Shown in pieces: positions 45,481-56,297 of a stretch of DNA of 64,000 nt. The notes below the pieces were generated by a model, which did no database searches, had not been told where the DNA came from, and saw only the letters and a list, made by a program, of their open reading frames with translations. This DNA is from Vesta saturnalis (taxonomy: Eukaryota; Arthropoda; Insecta; Coleoptera; Lampyridae). A program made the translations under genes and the position numbers. Location of the stretch: NCBI GenBank assembly GCA_036346205.1, contig JARFJB010001981.1:248001-312000 (forward strand), written 5' to 3'. Within the stretch, counting starts at the first letter, position 1, and the number at the start of each line of letters is the position of its first letter.

Positions 45481-47141
45481 ATGTTAAAGCTTGGCAAAAG
45501 CGAGTTGAGATCAAAGTTTACTGATAATCGGCTAACTTATCGCCCGGTTAGCATTTCTGTCAGGCAAAAATAATCTTAAACCATCCCATTTTAAATCAGA
45601 ACAGAAAACAAAGCTACAATCAGCAGTTTCCGAACAAAATCCCGTCATATATCAATGGTAATCCATTCATATGTGACTGGTGGAACACATTTCAAAACTG
45701 TCTCGGAATCATAATATAATCATTTTGAATTCGTTAACTCGTATTTGAGGTTAGGAAAACAACTTTTATATCTTTTTTCGTGACTGGTGGGATATGTGAC
45801 ATGCATTTATTGAGAGAAGAAATACACAAAAACTAACCTATACCTTTTAACTTTATTTTTATGTAGTAATTTAGTTTTTTCCATGCTTTCTGTAAAATAC
45901 ACGCGCCAGCTTTCTACAACTGTCAAAATAGCCGAGAGCAGTGTTACCAATGTAATCAAAATTTGTCCCTAAATTGACTTTGTATGAAGTTGAAGTTTCC
46001 ATAGAGAAAAATGACAGTCTTCTTTATTATTTTTTAAAAAATCTAGAGATTAATGAAATATAAAGATTTTACTATAAGTTATCATTGAATTAGAAATAAT
46101 TAATGGAATTTTAAAATTTGTGTCGTTTTCCTCTTTTACATGGAATGCCCCCTAAATAACTCGTCGTAACTGAGGAGCACTACAAAATGTACCCCAAGGT
46201 CAAATATTTTTGGAAATTTCTTCCAATTGATCCTCTTGATCAGTCCATATTCTACTTCTACCAGTTTGATGTAGTGGTTCAATGCTTCTTTCCTGCTCCC
46301 ATTTTTTTTAATTGTTTTTTATTTATATTTAAAATTTGTCCCCAAATTGACTTTGTATGAAGTTGAAGTTTCCATGTAGAAAAATGACTGTCTTCTTTAT
46401 TATTTTTTAAAAAATCTACAGATTAATGAAATATAAATATTTAACTATAAGTTATTACTGAATTAGGAATAATTAATGGAAGTTTAAAATTTGTGTCGTT
46501 TTCCTCTTTTACATCGAATGTACCCCAAGGTCAAATATTTTGTAATATTTATGGAAATATCTTCCAGTTGATCCTCTTGATCAGTCCATATTCCACTTCT
46601 ACCACTTGGATGTAGTGGTTCAATGCTTCTTTCCTGCTCCCATTTATTTTTCATTTTTAAAACTTTTTCATTTATTTTTAAAATTGTCGCCATTGCTCCA
46701 ATTTACACCCCTCGTTGAGGAAACTAGCCCAATAATTCGACCTCTTACAAACAAATTTAACGCTAAAGGGATGACCGCTTGAAATTGAAGATTAAGCGAA
46801 TTAAAGAATAATTTTTGAAACTGACACTCATGTGACATTCATCAAAAATTGTTTCAATTTGACTTTATGTTGACATATTTTAGAGATCATATTCAATAAT
46901 GCAAAAATCTGTCTTATAGATTTTTGAAATTAACTGCATATGTCAGTGTAAAAAAATCAAAAAAATTTGGAATATTTCAAAAAATGTTACTAAGTATTTG
47001 ACCTTGGGATACATTTTGCCCCGAGGTATAAATATGACTAGAGTATAACATAAATAATTTATTAATCAGAACAGGATGCTATCCTGGTGAAGTTTCTTAC
47101 GGAAAATCCGTTTGAAATAGTTTTCAACAGATTGTCGTCGA

Positions 47142-47144
<3 letters not shown>
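45481..47144. other. Non-coding stretch with local duplications
   Basis: It holds a pair of GTGACTGGTGG boxes (45671 and 45780) and the tandem duplication below. A minus-strand open frame (46693-46484) reads NKWEQERSIEPLHPSGRSGI; I cannot assign it. No gene is otherwise supported. Confidence 0.4.
45957..46655. repeat. Tandem duplication, ~370-bp unit
   Basis: 45957-46310 and 46331-46655 are close copies (AAATTTGTCCC, GAAGTTGAAGTTTCCAT, ATTGATCCTCTTGATCAG, TAGTGGTTCAATGCTTC). The first has an extra ~40 bp at about 46144-46183. An inverted match to the ATGTACCCCAAGGTCAAATA block is at 46997-47022. Confidence 0.9.

Positions 47145-47209
<65 letters not shown>
47145..47209. repeat. (TA)n microsatellite
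   Basis: TA repeat of about 65 bp; the reading frame of the Ulp1-like gene fragment begins immediately after it. Confidence 0.98.
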
Positions 47210-47212
<3 letters not shown>

Positions 47213-48021
47213 TTGTGGAGAACTGGTTCAATATTGTAAAAAACAATTTAATGCAAGGAAACTTCATCAAAAATGTTCACGTTTTATAAGAACAGTTCGA
47301 AATTATGTCGTTGCGCAACATAGCGAACATACATATGAAATAAAGAAAAGTCGTTGTGCCAATAAAAAGCGTAAGGTAAAGAAAGAAGTAGAAAAATGGC
47401 AATCGAGAAAAAAACAAAAACATACTTATTTCAAAAAACAAATTCCGTCCAAAATGAAAATGAAAAAAGAAAATATTACTCAACTATCAAGTAAAATAAC
47501 CTCGGCAACAATGAATAATAGTGTAAATGATGATGATTTTTATAAAAACAAAAACGAACCTTTGGTAAAAAAATTAAGTAGAGATTATGTTATTGCCAAA
47601 TACAAAAACGAAAAATTCGTTTATTCCACCTATGATTGTTTAAATAATAGCAACAACAAACAAGAGATGTGGTTGAACAACCTAATTATCGACTTATTTT
47701 TGTAAATAATTCAAAATCACACCTATACGATTTTTTTACAGTACGAGACAGATTTTATAATAAAAAAACAAGGTCATACCTATAAGAATAAAGAAACCCA
47801 AACTTTACTAATTTTACCTATTTTGGAACATGATCATTAGAGACTAATTTTTGTAGACGTTAATAAACGCGTATTTAAAGTTTTGGATCCACTGGGTAAT
47901 ACTTAACGAAATACAGATAAATTTTATAACAGATTACGACCCTATTTAACAAAATGCTGCAATACATTTTCGTTAATAGTAAACAAAAAATTACCGGTTC
48001 AGGACGATCAATTTAATTGTG

Positions 48022-48023
<2 letters not shown>
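47210..48023 (+). pseudogene. Ulp1/C48-like cysteine protease gene fragment
   Basis: An open frame runs from the (TA)n array (47210) to 47705: a basic region (CANKKRKVKKEVEKWQSRKK) followed by LSRDYVIAKYKNEKF and QEMWLNNLIIDLFL, resembling the WLND-type start of Ulp1 domains. In later frames come LPILEHDH then RLIFVDVNKRVFKVLDPLG (the H...D part of the catalytic site, with the usual Trp after His lost at a stop) and PVQDDQFNCGI (Gln and Cys). This is the H-D-Q-C order of C48 peptidases. Such domains occur in several large DNA transposons. Both ends are cut off by (TA)n arrays, on the right directly after NCGI, whose last codon merges into the TA run. Confidence 0.65.

Positions 48024-48090
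<67 letters not shown>
48024..48090. repeat. (TA)n microsatellite
   Basis: TA repeat between the protease gene fragment and the left end of mariner E. Confidence 0.98.
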
Positions 48091-48092
<2 letters not shown>

Positions 48093-48513
48093 CTGTATCG
48101 TAAAAACGCCTCAAGCTGTAACTCCGTTATTTTTTGTCGGATTTTAATAATTCAAAAAAACAAATTAATGGTTTGATATACTATACAAGACGTCGCCAAC
48201 TTTCATTTTTTTATCTTTGCCCTCAGTGACAGCGATAGTCAATTTTTTTTTTTTTATAATGGAAACGTGTTTATTTTTACGTCATATTGTAGACAATTTT
48301 TTTCTGAATTCAACAGTATAACATAGTTTAATATTTATTTAACATTTGCATACGATTTGACATAGTTTTATAAGTCGCTTTTTGTTTCGCATTTATTTCC
48401 ACACATGAAGACTTGGCTTTAGCAAAATGTCAGATCGTGTCACTGAATTGTCAACATCACAATTTTTAGTTTATTTTTATAACACTGTGAAAAGATCACT
48501 TTAATTTCTATGA

Positions 48514-49515
48514 TGGATAACAGCACATTGACCGACATGCCCCAAGTGTACTTTGAATGTAATAAAAATAGTGGCCAAGCAGTGCGTCTCTACATCAATC
48601 GATTTCCAAACAGAGAATTTCCAGATTAACGAAAATTCTCAAGACTTGAAAACAATTTAAGAAATTATGGTAGAGGTGGAGTTATGAGTTCTTCTCAGTG
48701 TTCAGGAAAAGGCGAGAACGTCTACACGTAAAATTGCTAGTGATTTGAACAACACATCCAAGGATACTGTAGATAGAATATTAAAAAAGCACAAATTTAA
48801 ACCGTACGTTACGCAAAAAGTGCAAGCTCTGGAGCAAAATGATCACGATCGAAGAATTGAATTTTGCCGTTTTTATTTAAACGTGGTTCGAGGAAATGGT
48901 AATTTCTATAGAAAAATAATTTCTCTAGAACTTATTGTAGAAAATAATTTTCAAAGAAGATTGTCTGGTGCGGTATTTTGGGTGATCGATTAATTGGGCC
49001 ATTTTTTATCGACGGAATACTTACTGAAGACAAATATTATGATATTTCGAATGAAAATATCGAAAACTTTTTAGATGGAGTACCCTTTGCTCTCAATAGA
49101 ATTTATTTTCAACAATATGGGGCTCCTCCACATAATGCACATGTGAATTTAAATTGGTTAAAGTACCCTTTGCTCTCAATAGAATTTATTTTCAACAATA
49201 TGGGGCTCCTCCACATAATGCACATGTGAATTTAAATTGGTTAAATAACAGATTTGGCACAAGGTTGATTGGGATAAATGGACCTATTCGGTGCTCGTTT
49301 CCCTGACCTCACGTCACTTGAATTTTGGTTTTGGGGTTACCTTAAAGACCAAGTCTATTTAAACCACCCTAGAAGAAGAATAATCCACCTCAAGAAGAAT
49401 AATCGAGGTTTGTCGAGAAATACCTCCAAATGTTATAATGAACGCTACTTAGATTAGAAGGTGCGAGCTATGTATTCGTCAAGGCTGCAGACAATTGGAA
49501 CAATATTTGTGATGC
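48514..49515 (+). pseudogene. Transposase E (Tc1/mariner-like), internally deleted and duplicated
   Basis: Starts near 48514 (MDNSTLTDMPQVYFECNKNS), with NRFPNREFPD then a stop. Later: ASDLNNTSKDTVDRILKKHK, then ALEQNDHDRRIEFCRFYLN. The first catalytic motif (WTDE) is absent; an internal deletion joins this region to DRLIGPFFIDGIL. The second motif FQQYGAPPHNAH has Tyr for Asp. An 83-bp tandem duplication (49080-49244) then shifts the frame. Near 49310-49340 a degenerate SLEFWFWGYLKDQVY follows. With two of the three catalytic residues gone, the copy is clearly dead. Confidence 0.82.
49080..49245 (+). repeat. 83-bp tandem duplication inside transposase E
   Basis: GTACCCTTTGCTCTCAATAG starts at 49080 and again at 49163. 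The two units are identical over their length, so this is a recent event, and 83 bp is not a multiple of three. Confidence 0.97.
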
Positions 49516-49782
49516 AGATTTCACTAGTTATTTAAATGGCATTTGTTAATAATTACGGATTACTTAATTATTTAATTTTTTATTTTTTCCCAGAAATCGT
49601 TGAATAAATATTAAGTTATGTTAATTCTATTGAATTCAGAAAAAAATTGTCTACAATATGACGTAAAAATAAACACATGTTTCTATTAAGAAAAAAAAAG
49701 TTGACTGTCGCTGTCACTGAGGGCAAATATAAAAAAAATGAAAGTTGGTGACATCTTGTAGAGTATACCAAACCATTCATTT

Positions 49783-49784
<2 letters not shown>

Positions 49785-49832
<48 letters not shown>
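49785..49832. repeat. (TA)n microsatellite
   Basis: TA repeat at the truncated right end of mariner E; TTGTAACG follows directly. Confidence 0.98.
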
Positions 49833-49833
<1 letters not shown>

Positions 49834-49835
<2 letters not shown>

Positions 49836-51873
49836 AACGAATCTATAAATTTCCGTTACCGAGCAACCGTATAAATTGTTAAATAATGATGTAGTAACCG
49901 CCCGGTATACTTGTGATTTTCATGATAATTCATAAATTCACAAAATTTTAAAATATAAACATTTCCATTTCATATAGAAATATTTCAGGTTAAAAGACGA
50001 GTTTTCTTATCTAATAAAAACGCAACATGTTTCGGACTATTCACAAACTTGAATAAAATATTAATATACATGCGACCTTTGTGAAGTGCGAGTGCGTGCC
50101 TTGATCTATTCGAGTAAGGTTATTAATTAAGCATATTAATTTAATTTAGCTACTACTGTTGATGTGTGGATCAATTACCGTCCGCTATTTTTTTTTCATA
50201 AGATCCCAGTAGTAAATCTTATATTGATAAATATTTTATGTACGGGAAATATATATTTAACTAGCGTTTTACTTGCACGTGTGCAACTATCCGATAAGTC
50301 AGTTATCCCCAAGTTTCTTTGCAGTATAGAAACACTACCGTGACCGTCTTAATTAAGTCACTATTTTTACGGATATTAAGCTGACTATCTGTACGTTAAT
50401 TATTTTTGTACCTTTATGGATGAACACTTTACCGTGGGTAGCCGTTTACAAAGAAAATTGTTTTAAACCACGAATCACACGTTATAATTACAATTTCTGT
50501 TATACGAGGTATCTGCTTACATATTAGGTTTAAGTTCAGTACGAACAATTGCAGAATTTTTTATTGTATGCGATTGCATTTGATAATTAGGATTTCTTTC
50601 TCCTTGTGTTTAGATCGGAAGTATTTATTCTATATTTTCAACTCCGTCCTGATTAGTTTTGTTACCGTCCGTTCAGCGTGGTTAGACAGATAAGATCAGA
50701 AATTGTAGTATTTATTTTATTGATTCAAGGTTGCCGTCACCGATTGCACACTAATTTTTAAAACTGCATTTGCAATTTCAGTTAAGTTTTGTAATCAGAA
50801 ATTTTCTTTAAGTAAGTAGTAAGTAGAATAAATTGCTCGATAATTGTTATTTATATAGCCGCCTTCATTAGTGCCGGACAACCACATTGTGTTTATATAT
50901 TTTTTTTTAATTTAGTTGTAGTTGTCCGTCACAAGCCGATACCCGTGCACACACCGGGTGATACAAATATTGCACCCGCTTCAGTTGTATAATTCTGGAT
51001 CCTGTACGATCTGTTATTTAAGGTGTCAGAATATACTATTTATTGTAATTAAACCGATAGGCCGTCTAGTATAAGGGTAAATCAGACTATTATTTAGACA
51101 AACGACAGCTTTAGTTTATATAATTTTTGTACGAATTTAGTTTTGGTTTTCCGTCGCCGTTGGCAATTATTTATATTTTTCCTTAGTTCTGTTAATTATT
51201 ATAATCACAGCAATTGTTAATTTTGTTTTACCACTACCATATTTTGTGATAGCGGACCGTGTATGATAAAGTATTACTTTATTTCTTTACCGTCTTGAAT
51301 GCGTTTTTGGATAATTTTTTTTATTTTAGGACTTTAGGTATTATTTTTTTCCGCCACCGTTGGCGAAAAATTATTTTAGTAAGTGCTATCGCCAAGCACT
51401 ATAGTTTTTTTTCAGCTGCCCGAATAAATTAGAGGTTGAGTCCTTACACCGTGACCACCCAATTTTTGCGAGTATTGTTTTGTACCGAGACATATTAATT
51501 TAATTTTTTTCACTTACTCGCGATAACAAAATTAATTTCTTTATGGTGACCGAGAGTTTTATTTGACGAATCGTCCTGGATTTTAATTTCCAACTTATAA
51601 AATTATTTTTTTATTATTTATCCGACACTGAAAACATTCGCTTCCGACCTCCGTATGAGGAGTTTTATTTTTTTGGTAATTGAATTTATTTTGGAGTCAC
51701 AATACCGAGACCGCGCATTTCTGACTCAACAACGACACAAGTTTTAAATACCGGCACCGATTTAAATCTCCCGAAACCCTGGTAGGCCGACGTCTTCACT
51801 GACGCTACTTGGACCGCTTTTACCCCTTTAATTCCCCGCGAAGAGGAATCTAGGCCTCTATATAACCAGTTAC
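49834..51873 (+). mobile_element. Candidate long LTR (2.0 kb)
   Basis: The segment starts TGTAACGAATC and its proposed end is CCAGTTACC (51866-51874), followed after a few bases by TGGCGCTCGAG, a plausible tRNA primer-binding site. TGTAAC and GTTAC(C) form the short inverted repeat of Gypsy LTRs, with the last base changed. There is no gene in it. Many CCGT/CCGTC words resemble the sequence at 11.3-13.7 kb. It is bordered by (TA)n on the left, and about 100 bp of non-LTR sequence precedes the next (TA)n on the right. No second LTR is in the window, so this remains a candidate. Confidence 0.45.
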
Positions 51874-51969
51874 CTAGATTGGCGCTCGAGTAACCCGATT
51901 ATACCGCGATAGTCCAACCACAGTTCACCGCTTTGATAATAACTAGCCGTCCAACGAAGGTAAAAGCGT

Positions 51970-51973
<4 letters not shown>

Positions 51974-52018
<45 letters not shown>
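51974..52018. repeat. (TA)n microsatellite
   Basis: TA repeat; a Tc1-like transposase fragment starts directly after it. Confidence 0.98.
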
Positions 52019-52022
<4 letters not shown>

Positions 52023-52265
52023 CGGGGTCTGGACTGCTGGCATCAAGTTATCTTTAGTGATGAAAAGTTATTTCATTCTTCTCGTAGTGGGCATATTGAA
52101 GTTTATAGACCCAGGAATTCTAGATTTAGACGGTGTTTGTGAAACCTGGCCAAGTTTGGATGAAACTCCAAATTTGTTTAGAAATTTATATGGTTCCACG
52201 CCCCGTCAACTTAACGTGTCATACAAAGAGATGGTTCCATTGCAGAATATTAATTTTTGTAATTA
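52019..52265 (+). pseudogene. Tc1-like transposase fragment
   Basis: GLDCWHQVIFSDEKLFHSS then RSGHIEVYRPRNSRF: the segment around the first catalytic Asp (FSDEK) of Tc1-type transposases. After one frame change, ETWPSLDETPNLFRNLYG and a stop. Both ends are missing, the left at the (TA)n array. It belongs to a different lineage from A, B, C, E and F (SDEK in place of TDE). Confidence 0.7.
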
Positions 52266-52541
52266 GGTGTATTTCCCAAATATTAATTGTTCTTTTGTTA
52301 ATACAATTATGTTTGTTTATTGTATTTTTTGTCCCCTTTATTTAGGACCTTTATCAAAGTAACGCACTGTATTATATTTCCCATTTTTAAAAACCCTATA
52401 TACTTCATAAACTGTCCCCTTAACAAAGGTTTTATAAAATGACTGTCCCACACCAATGAACATTGATAAAGTACAAGAGCAGAAGAAGAAAGAGTTAAAA
52501 AATTTAGTTAAGTTGATTAGAGTTTCAAAACAAATTGGGCA

Positions 52542-52720
52542 TTGTGTAAGTCGGCTTAGAATAAAACGTAATTATTTGTCTGGTTATGCGACAATGATGT
52601 TATAGGAGTTTTTACTTTTGTGGTTGTATTTTAGCAGTTTTAGCGTAATTATGATAGTAGATAAGGAAAAGAAGATTGTAAAGTAATTGTAAGAAAGTTG
52701 TTGTTGTCAATAGTGTATAT
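52542..52720. repeat. Dispersed repeat, left half of interrupted copy
   Basis: Matches 6502-6702; the right half is at 59527-59610. Ends with TAGTGTATAT, where the element at 52721 has inserted. Confidence 0.8.
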
Positions 52721-52794
52721 GGTACAGACCATATATGAAATCAGACTGTATGTATACGGTCTAGACCGTTTATATACGGCCTACATTTAGAAAG

Positions 52795-53090
52795 GGCTAA
52801 ATCACAAGATGCGTTCCATATTTTCATTGGTCGTGTCAATTCGCTGTTTATAAACGGTTTAAATAACAGTTTCAACATTTAAATGGTAGAGCACGTTTGA
52901 GCTAGCGGTAATGGTCGCGCGGTCGGTCGGTGCGGGTTCGATTCCCGACCATCACATTTTTTTTCTGTTGGGTTACAGTAGTTTTGTTTATCTAATCTAA
53001 TTATGTTGGGTTATAGTAGTTTTGTTTATCTAATCTAAACTAGATATATAAAACTACTGTAACCTAAGGAACGCATCTTGTGGTTTATCC
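52795..53090 (+). mobile_element. 296-bp element with inverted ends and tRNA-like promoter
   Basis: The outer 23 bp are inverted copies: GGCTAAATCACAAGATGCG... on the left and its complement ending TGTGGTTTATCC on the right (two mismatches). Inside is a pol III-type region: A-box-like TAGCGGTAATGG (52903-52914) and a perfect B box GGTTCGATTCC (52935-52945) within a T arm (CGGG, loop TTCGATT, CCCG), followed by T8. A near-palindromic tail with two GTAGTTTTGTTTATCTAATC units follows. It combines SINE-like and MITE-like features. Confidence 0.65.
52880..52956 (+). other. tRNA-derived segment (not a functional tRNA)
   Basis: The T arm is canonical and the B box perfect, but I cannot fold an acceptor stem or an anticodon arm, and there is a second A-box-like TGGTAGAGCAC at 52883. 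It is most likely the head of a SINE-type unit. Confidence 0.55.
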
Positions 53091-53092
53091 TC

Positions 53093-53159
53093 GGCTAAAT
53101 CACAAGATCCGTTCCAAGTTTTCATTGGTCCCCTACGGAACGTATCTTGTGATTTAGCC
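53093..53159. repeat. 67-bp palindromic miniature of the same ends
   Basis: GGCTAAATCACAAGATCCG... at 53093 and its complement ending CTTGTGATTTAGCC at 53159 with only about 20 bp between. The ends are the same as those of the 296-bp element two bases upstream. Confidence 0.75.
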
Positions 53160-53212
53160 TCTCGTCTACATTTCGCCGTTTGATATTAACTTGATATTTT
53201 ATATATGGACTA

Positions 53213-53213
<1 letters not shown>

Positions 53214-53279
<66 letters not shown>

Positions 53280-53284
53280 TATAT
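53214..53284. repeat. (TA)n microsatellite
   Basis: TA repeat inside the left part of the outer element, slightly imperfect at its right end. Confidence 0.97.
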
Positions 53285-53485
53285 CGCTAGGTTACCGTAG
53301 ATTTAATTTCCATTTTTACTCTTAGAAAGCTATGTAACCGATTATAATAGCCTAACATGTACAAATAAATAAAGAAATCTTAAAATAAAATAATACCTAA
53401 CAGATTCTGATTTTGAATACGTATGGTCTAGATTTAGTTGGACCACATATAAATTGATTAGACCTTTTATACAGAGATAGATATA

Positions 53486-54097
53486 GTGATTGTATCGAAG
53501 CCAAACCTTAAAATTATCTTAAACACCGAGTGCTACATAGACAAGGACATAAACGCGGCCATAAGAATTATAAATAAACGCATTGTCGTGCATTGCGAAG
53601 GATTGGACCACTGGTTTGTCTGGGTCGAACTGGACATGTTCACAGTTTTTTCGTGCTATATTTCACCAAACATTCAACAGGATGAGGTAAATAAGATATT
53701 AAACAAGCTAGAATCAGCGATAAAAACCCAAAAGAAACCAGTTATTGTAGCCGGAGACCTGAACGCTAAATCACACATATGGGGATCAACCACAGAAAAC
53801 AAAAGAGGGGGAATAATCGTTGAATGGTGCACACAATTAAACCTAATGGTGGTTAACAACGGAGATAAACCTACTTTTGTAAGAGGTATCACCAAATCTC
53901 ATCTTGATCTAACGATCAGCTCGTACAGCATGGCGCCTTTAATACAGAACTGGATGGTACTAGACAGAGAGGAAAGCTTAAGCTTACACCAATACATAAC
54001 TTATGAAGTAAATGCTATTAAAGTAAAAGAAAACCTCGAAAATAAGTCTCACCGCTGGATTATAAAAGATAAAAGCCGGAAAGGTTCCAAGAAATGA
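53486..54097 (+). pseudogene. LINE apurinic-type endonuclease domain, truncated
   Basis: Target-site-cutting endonuclease of the LINE, missing its N-terminal part (metal-binding Asn and Glu). Visible are VIVAGDLNAKSHIWGS (the GDxN active-site block), KRGGIIVEWCTQLNLMVVNN, SHLDLTISS (the xDLT block) and DREESLSLHQYI, where SDH is expected: the His is kept and the Asp is Leu. The wording is that of R1/LOA-type endonucleases. The ORF runs into the next frame at 54094-54097. Confidence 0.85.
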
Positions 54098-56297
54098 TGC
54101 ATAAAAAGTTTAAGGACATAAAAAATATGGACGCTGACATAATAACTCTTACAATCCAACAGGTGGGCCAAAGGTGTTTTGCCACAAAAGGAAACAGGGC
54201 AAGACAAAATTACTGGTGGAACAAAACACTATCAGAACTAAGGACAAAATGCATTGAAAGCAAAAGGAAACTTCTAAAGGCTCATAAAAAAACAAGCGGA
54301 AATGAATTAGAATACCAAGCAATTGCGAACAAATATACAAAAGATAAAAATAGATATAAAATCGAAATAAAAAACGCGAAAATTAAATGTTGGGATAAAC
54401 TTATAGAGGATCTCGATACGGACATATGGGGTACTGCCTATAAAATAGTGTTTAAGAAGTTCGGAATGGCTAGGAATAAAGGTAAATTAAGCAAAAACTC
54501 CCAAAGCGAAATAATAAGAAACTTATTCCCTACGGATACGCCCTTTAAGTGGAAGCCTGTTGAAGTCAATAGCGAAGAGGTAGAAGAGATTACGGCGGAC
54601 GAATTAAGGACAGTAGCAAAAAACATCAATGTTAAAAAAGCAGAAGGACCAGATAGAATTCCCCCAATCATAACAAAACAAATAATAGAAGACTACGCGC
54701 TGCTTGTATCGAAAATACTCACCAACTATATGAAACAAGGCCACTTCCCGAATGTATGGAAAGTTGGTTTATCGAAAAACCAAGGAAGAATAATAGCCCA
54801 ACGACATATAGGCCTATATGCCTAATAAACGGACTAGGCAAAGTATATGAACGATGTCTATATAAACGAATCGTAGGGGAAATGGAAATGAAAGGGAGCC
54901 TCCACGAAAATCAGTACGGATTCAGGAAGGGCAGGTCGACGATAGATGCATTGACCAAAGTGAAGGAACTTGTCGACGAATCCAACAGAGCGGCGTATCA
55001 ATACCGGGATCTATGTTTGCTGGTAACAATTGACGTTAGAAACGCCTTTAATTCGGCACCTTGGCCAGGTATAGTTAAAGCACTTGAAGTAAAAAGTATT
55101 AGCACCTACTTAGTGAAGACCATACAAAGCTACCTTACAAATAGAGCAATAATTGATGAAGAAGAACAAATGTCTATTAACAGGGGGGTTCCACAAGGCT
55201 CTATTTTGGGTCCATTGCTTTTGGAACATATACTACGACGACGTATTGAACTTGGAAGTACCGCAAGACGTTTCCTTGATCTGTTACGCGGACGATCTTG
55301 CAATTGTAGCCAAAGCACGGACAGCGGAAAAATTAGAACGAACGAACGAAACCATATCGTTAGTGAAAGACTGGATGGAAAACCATAAACTGGAAATAGC
55401 CGAGCAAAAAACGGAAGCCGTATTGTGATGGAAAAGAAGAAAAACGCGACCAATAATAATAGAGATAGGTGAAGAAAAAATTACAACATCGAAAAGCCTA
55501 AAGTATCTGGGAGTTACATTTGCCGAAAAAATGTCCATGACTTTACACGTAAAAAACGTAACAGAAAAGGTAACATCAAGCCTATACAGAATCATGCCAA
55601 ATATAAATGGACCCAGCTATTGCAAAAGGAAACTTCTAGGATCAATGGTCGAATCCATCATATATTATGGCTCGACGGTCTGGTCTAACACGATGAATAT
55701 AAAAAAATACAGACTTGCTAATAAAAATACAAAGAAGGGTTGCAATAAGAACAATATCCGCATACCGCACCATTTCGGCAGACGCAGCACTACTCATAGG
55801 CAATATAATTCCGTTAGACCTAATAATAAGAGAGCGCGACAAAATTCATCAAGAAAAAAATGCAGATAAAGAAAAACTACGGGATGACACCATATAAAAG
55901 TGGAACCAGACGTGGACGACGAGTAAAAAGGGAGAATGGACAAGAAAATTAATACCAAGTCTAACCACATGGCACAAAAGGAGTCACGGCCAAATCAATT
56001 ACTGGCTCACGCAATTTTTATCGGGGGACGGTTCATTCCGGAAATATTTACATAAATTTAAAAGAGCTGAAGACGAATTCTGCATATATTGCAAGGATAT
56101 CGATACTGCAGAACACGATATTCCACTGTCCGAGATGGCAAAATTACAGAAAGAAAACGGAAATAGAGATCGGCACAGAGCTCACGAAAGACAATATCAT
56201 TATGAAAATGCTAGAAAAAGAAATGTATTGGATAAAAATCGATTCTATGGTTAAAGGCATTATGAAGACTAAAGAAACAGAGGAAAGGAGAAGATAA
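54094..56297 (+). pseudogene. LINE reverse transcriptase and C-terminal region
   Basis: A linker region leads to TADELRTVAKNINVKKAEGP (RT block 0/1). A frame change near 54770 gives YRPICLINGLGKVYERCLYK, YGFRKGRSTIDAL and VTIDVRNAFNSAPW (block A). Then INRGVPQGSILGPLL, another change near 55200, and ICYADDLAIVAKART with an intact catalytic YADD. After that the thumb: SLKYLGVTFAEKMSMT and ESIIYYGSTVWSNTM. Further changes occur near 55700 and 55880. The end reads HGQINYWLTQFLSGDGSFRK, then FCIYCKDIDTAEH, a Cys/His finger usual at the ORF2 end, and stops near 56297. At least four frameshifts. Confidence 0.88.

Larger units (their letters stand above)
48091..49784 (+). mobile_element. Mariner-like element E between (TA)n arrays
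   Basis: Inverted repeats at 48150-48340 and 49610-49784: AAAGTTGGTGACATCTTGTA on the right matches the complement of TACAAGACGTCGCCAACTTT on the left, and ATGACGTAAAAATAAACAC matches in the same way. The left arm has about 70 further outer bases (GGCTGTATCGTAAAAACGCC) with no counterpart on the right, where (TA)n begins instead. One broken transposase lies inside. Confidence 0.82.

Noticed and set aside
45242..45481. Plus-strand Phe-rich ORF as a membrane protein
   Set aside because: It is the antisense of a Lys/Glu-rich stretch at the start of the minus-strand GHGKG-family gene.
47090..47145. Third hammerhead-like motif (CCTGGTGAAG ... GTCGAAACATATAT)
   Set aside because: The first box is CTGGTGA, not CTGANGA, and the 45 bases between do not form a clean stem II.
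52880..52956. Functional tRNA gene
   Set aside because: Only the T arm and B box are convincing; no acceptor or anticodon stem can be drawn.
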